NCBI RefSeq assembly: GCF_008698145.1
Contig: NZ_RZNZ01000003.1
Coordinates: 1 to 64,000 of the forward strand
Length of the DNA stretch: 64,000 nucleotides
Origin: Bifidobacterium vespertilionis
Lineage (GTDB): Bacteria; Actinomycetota; Actinomycetes; Actinomycetales; Bifidobacteriaceae
Reading direction: 5' to 3'
Shown: positions 16,923 to 27,810 of the stretch, one piece after another
Layout: each line of letters starts with the position of its first letter
How positions within the stretch are numbered: position 1 is the stretch's first letter
The notes under the pieces: generated by a model
What the model was told of the DNA's origin: nothing
Databases searched by the model: none
The model's input: the letters and a program-made list of their open reading frames with translations, nothing else
Made by a program: the position numbers and the translations under genes

Positions 16923-17792
16923 ATGCGATTCATCACCATCGACTCCGTGGACGACGAGCGCGTCGCCGCGTACGTCAACCTCACCGAAATGCAATTGCGC
17001 AACCGGCTGGAGCCGGCGAAGGGATTGTTCATCGCGGAGTCCCCCAAGGTCATCGACCGCGCGCTGGCGGCCGGCCGGGAGCCCATCTCCCTGCTGGTCG
17101 AGGAGCCGTGGATTGAAGGCATGGCGGACGAGTTCGCGTTCATCGACGAGCACTGGGGCCCGGACGTGCCGGTGTATGTGGCCAGCCCCGAACAGCTCAA
17201 GTCCCTGACCGGCTACCGTCTGCACCGCGGCGCCCTGAGCGCCATGCGGCGCTGGCCCCTGCCCAGCGTGGAGGAAGTGTGCCGTGGCGCAAGCCGCGTG
17301 GCCGTGATGGAGAACATCGTGGACCACACCAACGTGGGCGCGCTCATGCGCTCGGCGGCGGCCCTGGACGTGGACGCCGTGCTGGTGACGCCCTCCTGCG
17401 GAGACCCGCTGTACCGCCGCGCGGCCCGCGTATCCATGGGCACGGTCTTCCAAGTGCCGTGGACGCGCATCGGCGGCGATGACGTCCACTACTGGCCCTG
17501 GAAGGGGCTCGAGGAACTGAAGGGGCTCGGGTTCACCACGGTGGCCATGGCCCTCACCGACGACTCGATTTCCATGGACGAGCTGGTTCGACGGCTGAAC
17601 AATGGGCAAATGGAACCCGACCACATTGAAAAGCTTGCGTTAATTTTCGGCACGGAGGGGGACGGCCTGTCCCGCCATACCATCGCCAACGCCGATCTGA
17701 CCGTGAAGATTCCCATGAGCCACAACGTGGACAGCCTGAATGTGGCGGCTTCCAGCGCCGTGGCCTTCTGGGCGACACGCCATCTCGAATAA
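16923..17792 (+). CDS. TrmH/SpoU family RNA 2'-O-methyltransferase
   Basis: A 289-residue SPOUT methyltransferase that methylates a ribose 2'-OH in rRNA or tRNA. An N-terminal substrate-binding domain (residues 1-110) precedes the SpoU domain. The three SpoU motifs are visible: ENIVDHTNVGALMRSAAA, LIFGTEGDGLS and IPMSHNVDSLNVAASSAV. ATG 16923 has GGAAAGG upstream. The exact target nucleotide cannot be read from the sequence. It has its own transcription unit after the tRNA terminator. Confidence 0.92.
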   Translation: MRFITIDSVDDERVAAYVNLTEMQLRNRLEPAKGLFIAESPKVIDRALAAGREPISLLVEEPWIEGMADEFAFIDEHWGPDVPVYVASPEQLKSLTGYRLHRGALSAMRRWPLPSVEEVCRGASRVAVMENIVDHTNVGALMRSAAALDVDAVLVTPSCGDPLYRRAARVSMGTVFQVPWTRIGGDDVHYWPWKGLEELKGLGFTTVAMALTDDSISMDELVRRLNNGQMEPDHIEKLALIFGTEGDGLSRHTIANADLTVKIPMSHNVDSLNVAASSAVAFWATRHLE

Positions 17793-17930
17793 GACACAGC
17801 AATCGGCGAGCCGTCAATAATCCATGCAATGATGATTTGTAACAGCACCCCGCTGCAAGGATGCGGTGGGGCTGTGACCGTGACCACAATCGCGAAAGCG
17901 ATGCACAACTGAATCAAAGGAAGGTGTCTG

Positions 17931-19175
17931 ATGGCTAAGAATCCGAAAATTCTGTCCATCGTACTGGCTGGCGGCGAAGGAACGCGCCTGATGCCGTTGA
18001 CCCGCGACCGTGCGAAGCCGGCCGTGCCGTTCGGCGGTGTGTTCCGTCTTGTTGATTTCCCGTTGAGCAATCTGGTGAACTCCGGTTACCAGCACATCAT
18101 CGTGCTGACGCAGTACAAGTCCCACTCGCTGGACCGCCACATCTCGCAGGTCTGGCGATTCTCCCCGCTGCTGGGCAACTACGTGTCCCCCGTGCCCGCG
18201 CAGCAGCGACTGGGCAAGCACTGGTACCTGGGTTCCGCGGATGCCATCTACCAGACCATCAACATCATCGAGGATGTGCAGCCGGACATCGTCGTCATCG
18301 TGGGCGCCGACCACGTCTACCGCATGGACTTCCAGCAGATGGTGCAGGCCCACATCGACTCCGGTGCCGAATTCACCGTGGCCGGTATCCGCCAGCCCAT
18401 CGAGGCGTCCAAGTCCTTCGGCGTGATCGAGGTCGACCCCCAGCACCCGAACATGATCAAGGACTTCCACGAGAAGCCCCAGCATACCGTTGGCCTGCCG
18501 GACGATCCGAACTCCATCCTCGCCTCCATGGGCAACTACGTGGCCAACACCGACGCGCTGTTCGACGCGCTGGCCAAGGATGAGAAGGCGCAGGACACCA
18601 AGCACGACATGGGCGGCGACATCGCCCCGTACTTTGCGGCCCGCCACGAGGCCGGCGTCTACGACTTCACCACCAACGAGATCCCGGGCGCCACGGCCAC
18701 CGACCACGCCTACTGGCGCGATGTGGGTACGATCAAGCAGTTCTACGACGCGCACATGGATCTGATCGCCTATGTGCCGGAGTTCAACCTGTACAACTTC
18801 GACTGGCCGATCTACACGATGTCCGGCAACCTTCCGCCGGCCAAGTTCGTGCACGCCGGCCGCGACCGCCTGGGCCACGCCACCGACTCCATCGTCTCCC
18901 CCGGCGTGATCGTCTCCGGCGGCGAGGTGCACCACTCGGTGCTCTCCCCCAACGTGCGCATCCACTCGTGGTCGCAGATCGTCGACTCCATCCTGTTCGA
19001 CAACGTGACGATCAACCGTCGCGCCCGCGTGTACAAGGCGATTCTGGACAAGAACGTCGTACTCACGGAGAACTCGACCGTCGGCATCGACACCGAGCAC
19101 GACATCGAGCGCGGCTTCACGGTCACCCCCGAGGGCATCACCGTGGTGCCCAAGGGCACGATCGTCGAGGACTGA
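17931..19175 (+). CDS. glgC: Glucose-1-phosphate adenylyltransferase
   Basis: A 414-residue ADP-glucose pyrophosphorylase, the committed step of glycogen synthesis. The nucleotidyltransferase core has the [21 protein letters not shown] region near the N-terminus, the catalytic [10 protein letters not shown] aspartate, and the [10 protein letters not shown] and FHEKP substrate-binding segments. A left-handed beta-helix C-terminal domain follows. ATG 17931 is behind AAAGGAAGG. The length is normal. It is monocistronic, ending in a strong bidirectional terminator. The 138 nt upstream holds a small hairpin (CCCCGC...GCGGTGGGG) and no clear promoter boxes. Confidence 0.96.
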   Translation: MAKNPKILSIVLAGGEGTRLMPLTRDRAKPAVPFGGVFRLVDFPLSNLVNSGYQHIIVLTQYKSHSLDRHISQVWRFSPLLGNYVSPVPAQQRLGKHWYLGSADAIYQTINIIEDVQPDIVVIVGADHVYRMDFQQMVQAHIDSGAEFTVAGIRQPIEASKSFGVIEVDPQHPNMIKDFHEKPQHTVGLPDDPNSILASMGNYVANTDALFDALAKDEKAQDTKHDMGGDIAPYFAARHEAGVYDFTTNEIPGATATDHAYWRDVGTIKQFYDAHMDLIAYVPEFNLYNFDWPIYTMSGNLPPAKFVHAGRDRLGHATDSIVSPGVIVSGGEVHHSVLSPNVRIHSWSQIVDSILFDNVTINRRARVYKAILDKNVVLTENSTVGIDTEHDIERGFTVTPEGITVVPKGTIVED

Positions 19176-19176
19176 C

Positions 19177-19222
19177 GGCATAAAAAGAACCCCCGCCAAG
19201 CGGCGGGGGTTCTTTTTATGCC
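19177..19222. terminator. Bidirectional terminator between glgC and sufT
   Basis: A 21-bp perfect inverted repeat, GGCATAAAAAGAACCCCCGCC and its complement, with a 4-nt loop. It carries A-rich and T-rich flanks, so it should work on both strands. It begins 1 nt after the glgC stop and is joined directly to repeat copy 2. Confidence 0.92.
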
Positions 19223-19347
19223 GTCATCCTGAGCGGAGTCCCAAAGGGGCGTAGTCGAAGGATCCTTGGCCATTACACACCAATCACAGTTCCGATTAGT
19301 GCACGATTAAGGATCCTTCGACTACGCTGCGCTCCGCTCAGGATGAC
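19223..19347. repeat. Palindromic GGATCCTT element, copy 2
   Basis: Begins GTCATCCTGAGCGGAGTC at 19223 and ends CTCAGGATGAC at 19347. The two GGATCCTT cores enclose a roughly 45-nt loop. It sits between the convergent glgC and sufT genes, immediately after the terminator. Confidence 0.88.
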
Positions 19348-19367
19348 GAATCGCTCAGGAGACCATC

Positions 19368-19967
19368 TCACTGCTGGTAGGGCATGGCGTCGAAGTTGAA
19401 GCCCAGCGCGGCCAGCTGCTCGCGGCCCTCCGGGGTGATCTTCGCCATGGTCCAGCGGGGCGTCCACGTCCAGTCGATGCGGAATTCCTCCACAAGGCCG
19501 GCCAGCACACTCGCGCACTCGTCCTCGATGAGGTCGGTCAGCGGGCAGGCGGGCGTGGTGAGGGTCATGGTGATGATCGCGCGGCCCAGTTCGTCGATCT
19601 CGATGCCGTAGACCAAGCCAAGATCGATCACGTCGATGCCGAGCTCCGGGTCGATGACCTGATGCAGGGCCTCCTTGACGTCCTGCGCGGTGGCGCGGCC
19701 GATGTCGTCCACGGCCTTGAGCGGGATGTCCGGATCGGACTGCTCGCTCTGGCAGCCACACTTGGCATGATCGCCGCCGCAACCGCAGGCGTGGTCGGCG
19801 CCATCCTTGGCGTCGGCAGCGGTCTGCGGAGCCGGGTGGCCGCCGGGGAATCCGGCCGCCAGGCTCGGGTTCGCCATCACACGGCGGGCGGCCTCCTCAT
19901 CCTTCAGGACGCCGTTGACCGCATCGAAAACGGACGGGGTGGGTTCGGGTACAAGATTGTCGTTCAT
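19368..19967 (-). CDS. sufT: Fe-S cluster assembly protein SufT/MIP18 type with Cys-rich N-terminal extension
   Basis: A 199-residue protein. The C-terminal roughly 105 residues form a DUF59/MIP18 domain (IDPELGIDVIDLGLVYGI and LTTPACPLTDLIEDEC), which assists Fe-S cluster maturation. The N-terminal roughly 90 residues are extra. They hold a putative metal-binding cluster CxCx6CxC (C61, C63, C70, C72) with H59 and H67 nearby. ATG 19967 is chosen over an upstream TTG (19982) because TGGAG lies 7 nt before it. It is the last gene of the suf operon, 140 nt after sufU. Confidence 0.88.
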   Translation of the reverse strand: MNDNLVPEPTPSVFDAVNGVLKDEEAARRVMANPSLAAGFPGGHPAPQTAADAKDGADHACGCGGDHAKCGCQSEQSDPDIPLKAVDDIGRATAQDVKEALHQVIDPELGIDVIDLGLVYGIEIDELGRAIITMTLTTPACPLTDLIEDECASVLAGLVEEFRIDWTWTPRWTMAKITPEGREQLAALGFNFDAMPYQQ

Positions 19968-20107
19968 CGTTGCTCCAGTCAATCAGACGCGTCAACACGT
20001 CATTACCAGCGTACACGTCATGGTGGCCGTTGCGGACCGGGTGCGCCCTCGGCCCAAAACGGCTCGCCATGCAGTCACAAGAGGTTTCGCAAGGCGCGGC
20101 AAGGCAC

Positions 20108-20659
20108 TCACTTGGCGGCGAGGGCCTTGGCGACCGAATCGCGCATGCCCTCCCATCCCAGCAGCGCGCACTTGATGCGCATCGGGTATTTGGACACGCC
20201 TTGGAAGACCACGGCATCGCCGAGCTTGTCCTCCTTGGCCTCGTCGTCCAGGCCATGGCCGCGCGATTCCATGAGCTCGTGGAAGTCGCGGAAGAGATCC
20301 ATGGCCTCGTCCACGGTCCGTCCCTGAACCAGATCCACCATGACGGACAGGCTGGCCTGCGAGATCGAGCAGCCGTGGCCGTCCCAGACCAGCCGCGCAA
20401 TGGTGTGCGGCTCGGCGTCCGAAACCTCCACATGGACGGTCGCCTCGTCGCCGCACGTGGGGTTGAACTGGTGGGACTCGCCCGGCGTGCAGTATTCATG
20501 GCTCGCGCGGATCACCGTGTCGCCCGTGCCGGCGGCGGAACCCTCGACGGCCGCGTCGGGAGCGAAATGCTCCTTGCCGTGCGGGTCGCGCGCGGCCTCG
20601 AGGATGACCTCCTGGTACATCTGCTCAAGGTCGTCGCCGCTCATGCCAAAATCACTCAT
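20108..20659 (-). CDS. sufU: Fe-S cluster scaffold/sulfur acceptor SufU
   Basis: A 183-residue member of the SufU/IscU family, in Gram-positives a zinc-dependent sulfurtransferase that accepts persulfide from SufS. The conserved cysteines lie in NPTCGD, GHGCSIS and IKCALL. The 18-21 residue insertion typical of SufU relative to IscU is present. ATG 20659 is behind CAGGAGCA. It lies 26 nt from the sufS stop and is co-transcribed. A Glu/Ala/Gly-rich stretch after the N-terminal helix makes it longer than Bacillus SufU (about 147). Confidence 0.93.
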   Translation of the reverse strand: MSDFGMSGDDLEQMYQEVILEAARDPHGKEHFAPDAAVEGSAAGTGDTVIRASHEYCTPGESHQFNPTCGDEATVHVEVSDAEPHTIARLVWDGHGCSISQASLSVMVDLVQGRTVDEAMDLFRDFHELMESRGHGLDDEAKEDKLGDAVVFQGVSKYPMRIKCALLGWEGMRDSVAKALAAK

Positions 20660-20685
20660 ATTGCTCCTGTTTGCTTGTCTTGGGT

Positions 20686-21960
20686 TTATTCGACGCCGAA
20701 GAACTTCCTGACGCCCTTGGCCGCCTCGATGAGCGCCTGGGCGTCCTCGACGGTGTTGTACACGCCGGTGGAGGCGCGGTTGGAGGCGTACAGGCCGAAG
20801 TGGCGGTGCACCGGCTGGGCGCAGTGGTGGCCCACGCGGATGGCGATGCCCTGCGCGTCGATGTACTGGCCCACATCGTGCGGATGCACGCCGGCCACGT
20901 CGAAGGCCACGGTGCCGATGCGGTCCGCGTTCTCGCGCGGTCCCAGAATGCGGAAGCCATCCAGATCGCCCAGCTTGAGCAGCTCGGCGGCGATCGTGCG
21001 CTCATGGGCCTCCACGTTCTCCATGCCGATCGCCATGAGCCAGTCGGCGGCCACGCCCGCGGCCACCACCTGGGCGACCGGCTGCGTACCGGCCTCGAAG
21101 CGGGCCGGCGGGGCCATGTACTGGGCCGGCTGGTCCATCCATGCGAGCTCCACCATCGAGCCGCCGAAGTTGGCCGGCGGCAGGGCCTCGAGCATCTCGC
21201 GCTTGCCGTAGAGGAAGCCGACGCCGGTGGGGCCGTACATCTTGTGCGCGCTCCAAGCGGCGAAGTCCACGTCAAGGGCATGGAAGTCGATCTTCAGATG
21301 CGGCACTGACTGGCATGCGTCGAGCACGAAGACCGCGCCCACCTGATGCGCACGGCGGATGATCGGGGCGAGGTCCGTGATCGCGCCGGTCACATTGGCC
21401 ACGTGGGTGACGGCGACCACCTTGGTGCGCTCGGTGATCACCTCATCGGCGGTGTCGGAGCGGATGCGGCCGTCCTCCGTCAGATCGAACCACTTGAGCG
21501 TGGCGCCGGTGCGATAGGCAAGTTCCTGGAAGGGCAGCAGCACCGAATGGTGCTCAGCCTTGGAGACCACGATCTCGTCGCCGGGCTTCAGGGCGAAGCG
21601 CTTGGCGGCTTCTCCCCCGCGGCCCAGCGAGGCGTTGCCGAACGCGGTGGCCAGCAGATTCAGGCCCGCCGTGGCGCCGCCGGTGACGACGATCTCCTCC
21701 TCGCCCTCGGCCGCGTTCGCACCCACGAGCCTGGCGACCTTGGCGCGGGCCTGCTCGAAGGCCTCGGTGCTGCGCGCGGCGAGCTCATGCGCCCCGCGGT
21801 GCACGCCGGCGTTGATCGTCCGGTAGAACTCCGCCTCCGCGTCGATCACGCACTGCGGCTTCTGCGACGTGGCCGCCGAATCCAAATACACCAGCGGATG
21901 GCCGTGCACCTGCTGGTCCAAAATCGGGAACTGCCCCCGAATATCGCTGAAATCCACCAT
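20686..21960 (-). CDS. sufS: Cysteine desulfurase SufS
   Basis: A 424-residue class V PLP enzyme that takes sulfur from cysteine. The PLP lysine lies in AAWSAHKMYGPTGVGFLYG. The persulfide cysteine is in RVGHHCAQPVH with the short lobe typical of type II desulfurases. ATG 21960 is behind GGGGGCAAT. It is separated from sufC by 187 nt containing a 28-bp perfect inverted repeat (22045-22131), which may alter the sufS/sufBDC ratio. Confidence 0.96.
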   Translation of the reverse strand: MVDFSDIRGQFPILDQQVHGHPLVYLDSAATSQKPQCVIDAEAEFYRTINAGVHRGAHELAARSTEAFEQARAKVARLVGANAAEGEEEIVVTGGATAGLNLLATAFGNASLGRGGEAAKRFALKPGDEIVVSKAEHHSVLLPFQELAYRTGATLKWFDLTEDGRIRSDTADEVITERTKVVAVTHVANVTGAITDLAPIIRRAHQVGAVFVLDACQSVPHLKIDFHALDVDFAAWSAHKMYGPTGVGFLYGKREMLEALPPANFGGSMVELAWMDQPAQYMAPPARFEAGTQPVAQVVAAGVAADWLMAIGMENVEAHERTIAAELLKLGDLDGFRILGPRENADRIGTVAFDVAGVHPHDVGQYIDAQGIAIRVGHHCAQPVHRHFGLYASNRASTGVYNTVEDAQALIEAAKGVRKFFGVE

Positions 21961-22044
21961 TATTGCCCCCTTATTTGCGCTTTGCGCTTTGCGTTTTGCG
22001 CTTCAAACGGCTTGTACGACGACCTGCCGCAGTCATCTCGCGGA

Positions 22045-22131
22045 GCCGTGGATTGGCACATACGATGTTGGACCGTCAGCTTGGCCGAACGGCCTCGAGT
22101 GTGTCCAACATCGTATGTGCCAATCCACGGC
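22045..22131. repeat. 28-bp perfect inverted repeat between sufC and sufS
   Basis: Arms at 22045-22072 and 22104-22131 are perfect complements over 28 bp. They begin GCCGTGGATTGGCACATACG. The 31-nt loop contains a nested GGCCGAACGGCC palindrome. There is no U-run on either side. It lies within the sufBDC-SUT transcript and would fold into a very stable RNA hairpin. Confidence 0.93.
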
Positions 22132-22147
22132 GCTGGTCATTGTTGCG

Positions 22148-22927
22148 CTACGCCAGCGCGGACTCCGAATCGGAACCTTCCGGCAGGTACTGGTCGTACC
22201 CGTTCTCCTCCAGCTCGTCCGCCAGCTCCGGACCGCCGGTCTTGACGAAGTGGCCGTCCGCGAACACGTGCACGATGTCCGGCTTGATGTACTTGAGGAT
22301 GCGTGTGTAGTGCGTGACCATCAGGATGCCGAACTGGTTGGCCTCCTTGGCGCGGTTGACGCCCTCGGAGACGATGCGCAGGGCGTCCACGTCCAGACCG
22401 GAGTCGGTCTCGTCGAGGATGGCGAACTTCGGCTTGAGCAGCTCGAGCTGCAGCACCTCGGCGCGCTTCTTCTCACCGCCGGAGAAGCCCTCGTTCACGG
22501 AACGGGTGGCGAACTTCGGATCCATCTTGAGGCGCTTCATGGCCTCGGTGAGCTCCTTGGTCCACGTGCGGATGGACGGGGCCTTGCCGTCCACCTCGGT
22601 CTTCGCCGTGCGCAGGAAGTTGGTCATGGACACGCCCGGCACCTCGACCGGGTACTGCATGGCCAGGAACAGGCCTTCCTTGGCGCGCTCGTCCGGCGTC
22701 TGGTTGAGGATGTCGACGCCGTCGAGCAGCACCTGACCGCCATCGACGATGTACTTGGGGTGGCCGGCCAGCGTGTAGGCCAGCGTGGACTTGCCGGAGC
22801 CGTTGGGGCCCATGATCGCGTGGGTCTCGCCGGAATGCACGGTGAGGTTCACGCCCTTGAGGATCTCCTTGATGCCCTCCTTCGTCTCGACGTGGGCGCG
22901 GAGGTCCTTGATTTCGAGTGTTGCCAT
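22148..22927 (-). CDS. sufC: Fe-S assembly ATPase SufC
   Basis: A 259-residue ABC-type ATPase that drives the SufBCD scaffold. Walker A (GPNGSGKSTLAY), the signature with the SufC-specific form (NEGFSGGEKKRAE), Walker B (AILDETDSGLD) and H-loop (MVTHYTR) are intact. ATG 22927 is behind AGGAGCATT. It is 29 nt downstream of sufD. A C-terminal tail of about 15 acidic residues (EGSDSESALA) is slightly longer than in E. coli. Confidence 0.97.
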   Translation of the reverse strand: MATLEIKDLRAHVETKEGIKEILKGVNLTVHSGETHAIMGPNGSGKSTLAYTLAGHPKYIVDGGQVLLDGVDILNQTPDERAKEGLFLAMQYPVEVPGVSMTNFLRTAKTEVDGKAPSIRTWTKELTEAMKRLKMDPKFATRSVNEGFSGGEKKRAEVLQLELLKPKFAILDETDSGLDVDALRIVSEGVNRAKEANQFGILMVTHYTRILKYIKPDIVHVFADGHFVKTGGPELADELEENGYDQYLPEGSDSESALA

Positions 22928-22956
22928 TTGGAATGCTCCTAGAAACTTACGGATGT

Positions 22957-24180
22957 TTACTTGTCTTCGAGGACCTGCGCCATGGCGTCGCTTTCACCGC
23001 GGGCCAGACGACGGTCGATCACGTTCATGAGGTGCTCGGAGATGGCGGGGATGCCTATCTCCTCCACGAGTTCGCCGAAGAAGCCGCGGACCACAAGCTT
23101 GCGGGCCTCGGTCTCCGGAATGCCGCGGGACTCGAGGTAGAACAGCTCCTCGTCGTCGAAGCGGCCCACGGAGGACGCGTGGCCGGCGCCGATGATGTTG
23201 CCGTTCTCGATCTCGAGGTTCGGCTCGGAATCGGCGATGGCGCCCGGGGTGAGCACCAGGTTGCGGTTGAGCTCATACGAGTCGGTGCCGGGGGCGGTCG
23301 GTTCGATCAGCGCGTTGCCCACCCAGGTGGAGTGGGCGCCCTTGCCGTCCAGCGCGCCCTTGTAGACCACGCGGGACTTGCAGTCGGGGTGGTTGTGGAC
23401 CACCATCGTGCGGTGTTCGATGTGTTCGCCCGGATCGACGAAGTAGATGCCGAGCATGTTGAGCTCGCCCTGTTCGCCGCCGAAGTCCTGATCCATGCGG
23501 ATGCGCACCGCATCGCCGCCGAGCGTGACCACGGAGTGGCGCAGGGACGCGCCCGCGCCCAGATGGATGCGGTGGTTGCCCACGTGCTTGGCGTCCTTGT
23601 CCCATTCCTGGATGGAGGTGAAGGACACGTGGCTGTCCGTGCCCGTGACGATCTCCACGCCCTCGGCGAGGCGCGCGGAGCCGTCATGCTCCACCACCAC
23701 GTCCGCGTGCGTCTTGTCCGCGGCGCTGACCACCAGATGCAGGGCATCGAGATCCATGCCGTTGCCGTGCACCTTGACGAGCACGGGCTGGGCGATCTCG
23801 CCCTTCAGCTCAACGACGACCGCCTCCCTTGCGGAATTCCACTCGACGGCCGAAACGCGATCGTTCGGCTTGGACACGGTTCCCGAGGGGGCCTCGCCCA
23901 TCGGCACGCGGCGCACACGGACGCCGTCGACCGGCTCGGACCCATCGATCATGGACACCGTTACCTCGGTCTCGCCGCTCGGCTCGAACACGTCGAAGAA
24001 CTCCTCGATGCGCTCAAGCGGCGTGTAGCGCCACTCGTCCTGCTTCTTCTCCGGAGTGGGGAACGCGGCCACGTCGAAGGAGCGCGGCGCGCGATCGGCG
24101 CTGGACGGCATGGCCGCCGGCACCGCGTACGGATCGTTCGGATCCGCCACCGGAATGTTGATTTCCTTGTTGTCCGCCAT
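22957..24180 (-). CDS. sufD: Fe-S assembly scaffold protein SufD
   Basis: A 407-residue SufBD-family beta-helix protein. The C-terminal conserved part (STWVGNALIEPTAPGTDSYE, then SSVGRFDDEELFYLESRGIP with the conserved His/Asp-rich region) is typical. The first roughly 80 residues carry a variable helical region with DEWRYTPLERIEEFF. It pairs with SufB in the SufBC2D scaffold. It is 3 nt from the sufB stop, so it is translationally coupled. Confidence 0.95.
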   Translation of the reverse strand: MADNKEINIPVADPNDPYAVPAAMPSSADRAPRSFDVAAFPTPEKKQDEWRYTPLERIEEFFDVFEPSGETEVTVSMIDGSEPVDGVRVRRVPMGEAPSGTVSKPNDRVSAVEWNSAREAVVVELKGEIAQPVLVKVHGNGMDLDALHLVVSAADKTHADVVVEHDGSARLAEGVEIVTGTDSHVSFTSIQEWDKDAKHVGNHRIHLGAGASLRHSVVTLGGDAVRIRMDQDFGGEQGELNMLGIYFVDPGEHIEHRTMVVHNHPDCKSRVVYKGALDGKGAHSTWVGNALIEPTAPGTDSYELNRNLVLTPGAIADSEPNLEIENGNIIGAGHASSVGRFDDEELFYLESRGIPETEARKLVVRGFFGELVEEIGIPAISEHLMNVIDRRLARGESDAMAQVLEDK

Positions 24181-24183
24181 GGA

Positions 24184-25680
24184 TCAGCCCACCGATCCTT
24201 CCATCTGCAGTTCGACCAATCGGTTCAATTCAAGCGCGTACTCCATCGGCAGCTCGCGCGAGATCGGCTCCACGAAGCCGCGCACGATCATGCCCATGGC
24301 CTCCTCCTCCGTGAGCCCTCGGCTCATGAGGTAGAACAGCTGATCCTCGGAGACCTTGGAGACCGTGGCCTCGTGGGCCATGGAGACGTCGTCCTCGCGC
24401 ACATCCACATGCGGGTACGTGTCCGAACGGGAGAAATCGTCCACGAGCAGCGCGTCGCACACCGTGGAGTTGGAGGAGCCGTAGGCGCCCTTGACGATCT
24501 TGACCAGACCGCGGTACGCGGAACGGCCGCCGCCGCGGGAGATCGACTTGGCGACGATCGTGGAGCTGGTGTGCGGGGCGAGATGGATCATCTTCGCGCC
24601 GGTGTCCTGGTACTGGCCCTTGCCGGCGAAGCCGAGCGACATGGTGCTGGCCTTGGCGTACGGCTCGGCGAGGATGCAAGCCGGGTACTTCATGGTGGCC
24701 TTGGATCCGATGTTGCCGTCGACCCACTCCATGGTGCCGCCCTCGCGCACGTAGGCGCGCTGGGTGACCAGGTTGTACACGTTGTTCGACCAGTTCTGCA
24801 CGGTGGTGTAGCGCACACGGGCGTGCTTCTCCACGATGATCTCCACGATGGCCGCGTGCAGCGAGTCGGTGGAGTAGATCGGGGCCGTGCAGCCCTCCAC
24901 GTAGTGCACGTAGGAGCCTTCGTCGGCGATGATCAGGGTGCGCTCGAACTGCCCCATGTTCGGGGTGTTGATGCGGAAGTACGCCTGCAGCGGGATGTCC
25001 ACGTGCACGCCCTTCGGCACGTAGACGAACGAGCCGCCGGACCATGCGGCGGTGTTCAGGGCGCCGAACTTGTTGTCCTCCGGGCTCACCACGGTGCCGA
25101 AATACTTGCGGACCAGATCCGGATACTCGCGCACGGCGGTGTCCGTGTCCACGAAGATCACGCCCTGCTTGGCCAGATCCTCCTGGATGGAGTTGTAGAT
25201 CACCTCGGACTCGTACTGGGCGGCCACGCCGGAGACCAGACGGTTCTTCTCCGCCTCGGGGATGCCGAGCCTGTCGTAGGTCTTGCGAATGTCGTCCGGC
25301 AGCTCGTCCCAGGTCTTCGCCTGCTTGTCCACCGGCTTGACGTAGTACTTGAAATCGTCGGCGTTGAAGCCGGACAGGTCCACACCCCACGTGGGCATGG
25401 GCTTTTCGAGGAAGGCCTTGTAGCCCCTGAGCCTCATGTCGAGCATCCACTGGGGCTCGTGCTTGTCCGCGCTGATCGCGCGCACCACGTTCTCGTCGAT
25501 GCCCTTCTTGGCGGCCTCGCCGGCCGCATCGGAATCATGCCAGCCGTAGTTGTAGTCGCCGAATTGCTGGATGATCTCGTCATCCTTTTTGATTTTGTCC
25601 TCGTTCACGCGGGAGCGATCGGCCACGTACTGGCTCATCTCCACGTCGGACGCGGCGTTGGACGTCGTTTCGTCACTCAC
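24184..25680 (-). CDS. sufB: Fe-S assembly scaffold protein SufB
   Basis: A 498-residue SufBD-family protein, the site of nascent Fe-S cluster assembly. It shows [25 protein letters not shown], [25 protein letters not shown] and C-terminal [17 protein letters not shown] motifs. The start is set at GTG 25680 because GGAGG lies 10 nt upstream. The longer frame to 25707 lacks a ribosome site. It is the first suf gene. No SufR-type repressor gene is present in the window. Confidence 0.96.
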   Translation of the reverse strand: MSDETTSNAASDVEMSQYVADRSRVNEDKIKKDDEIIQQFGDYNYGWHDSDAAGEAAKKGIDENVVRAISADKHEPQWMLDMRLRGYKAFLEKPMPTWGVDLSGFNADDFKYYVKPVDKQAKTWDELPDDIRKTYDRLGIPEAEKNRLVSGVAAQYESEVIYNSIQEDLAKQGVIFVDTDTAVREYPDLVRKYFGTVVSPEDNKFGALNTAAWSGGSFVYVPKGVHVDIPLQAYFRINTPNMGQFERTLIIADEGSYVHYVEGCTAPIYSTDSLHAAIVEIIVEKHARVRYTTVQNWSNNVYNLVTQRAYVREGGTMEWVDGNIGSKATMKYPACILAEPYAKASTMSLGFAGKGQYQDTGAKMIHLAPHTSSTIVAKSISRGGGRSAYRGLVKIVKGAYGSSNSTVCDALLVDDFSRSDTYPHVDVREDDVSMAHEATVSKVSEDQLFYLMSRGLTEEEAMGMIVRGFVEPISRELPMEYALELNRLVELQMEGSVG

Positions 25681-25806
25681 CTGCGTACTGCCTCCATTCA
25701 ATGTCACACACGGTCCTACGCAAAACTAACAGAACCCCTCACTAGACGCCACCCCACGGGCAAGCATATGAACCGCTTCTTTGCCGAGGGCGATAACGCC
25801 CCGCCG

Positions 25807-25840
25807 CAATGTGGCGCACATAACAATGTGGCGCACATAA
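25807..25840. repeat. 17-bp perfect tandem duplication upstream of sufB
   Basis: CAATGTGGCGCACATAA occurs twice head to tail. It lies between the pyrG terminator and the suf operon start, about 130 nt before sufB. The position suggests a duplicated operator, or simple slippage. Confidence 0.85.
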
Positions 25841-25843
25841 CAA

Positions 25844-25900
25844 AACTCCCTCCCCCGGGCGCCCGGCGCTTTCCGCGCCTTGCGGTATGGGGAGGGAGTT
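25844..25900 (-). terminator. Terminator of pyrG
   Basis: AACTCCCTCCCC / GGGGAGGGAGTT arms (12 bp) with a GC-rich, partly palindromic loop. On the minus strand it follows the pyrG stop (25955) and ends in TTTTG. Confidence 0.85.
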
Positions 25901-25954
25901 GGGTTTCGCGAATCAGCGGATCACGTCAGCGCACGTCCGTTCCATGCAACGGAC

Positions 25955-27622
<1,668 letters not shown>

Positions 27623-27810
27623 TCAGACTATCAGCCGTGTGTGACACGGCGTGTTCCCCCGCTATTCCCGGCCTGCAACGAACGGTCATCCACACGTCTG
27701 TCCACAATCGGCGCGCCGACACGCCCGAAACCCCATGCAAGTGGGGCACGTTCGACCACATCGGTCCGTCCGGCTTCCCCCGGCGTCGCCTTCATGCCTA
27801 CCGTGCGATC

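Noticed and set aside
27637..27810. Upstream extension of the second nuclease-like gene to 27637
   Set aside because: The extra 58 residues show no similarity to the paralogue and contain proline/histidine-rich, intergenic-looking sequence.
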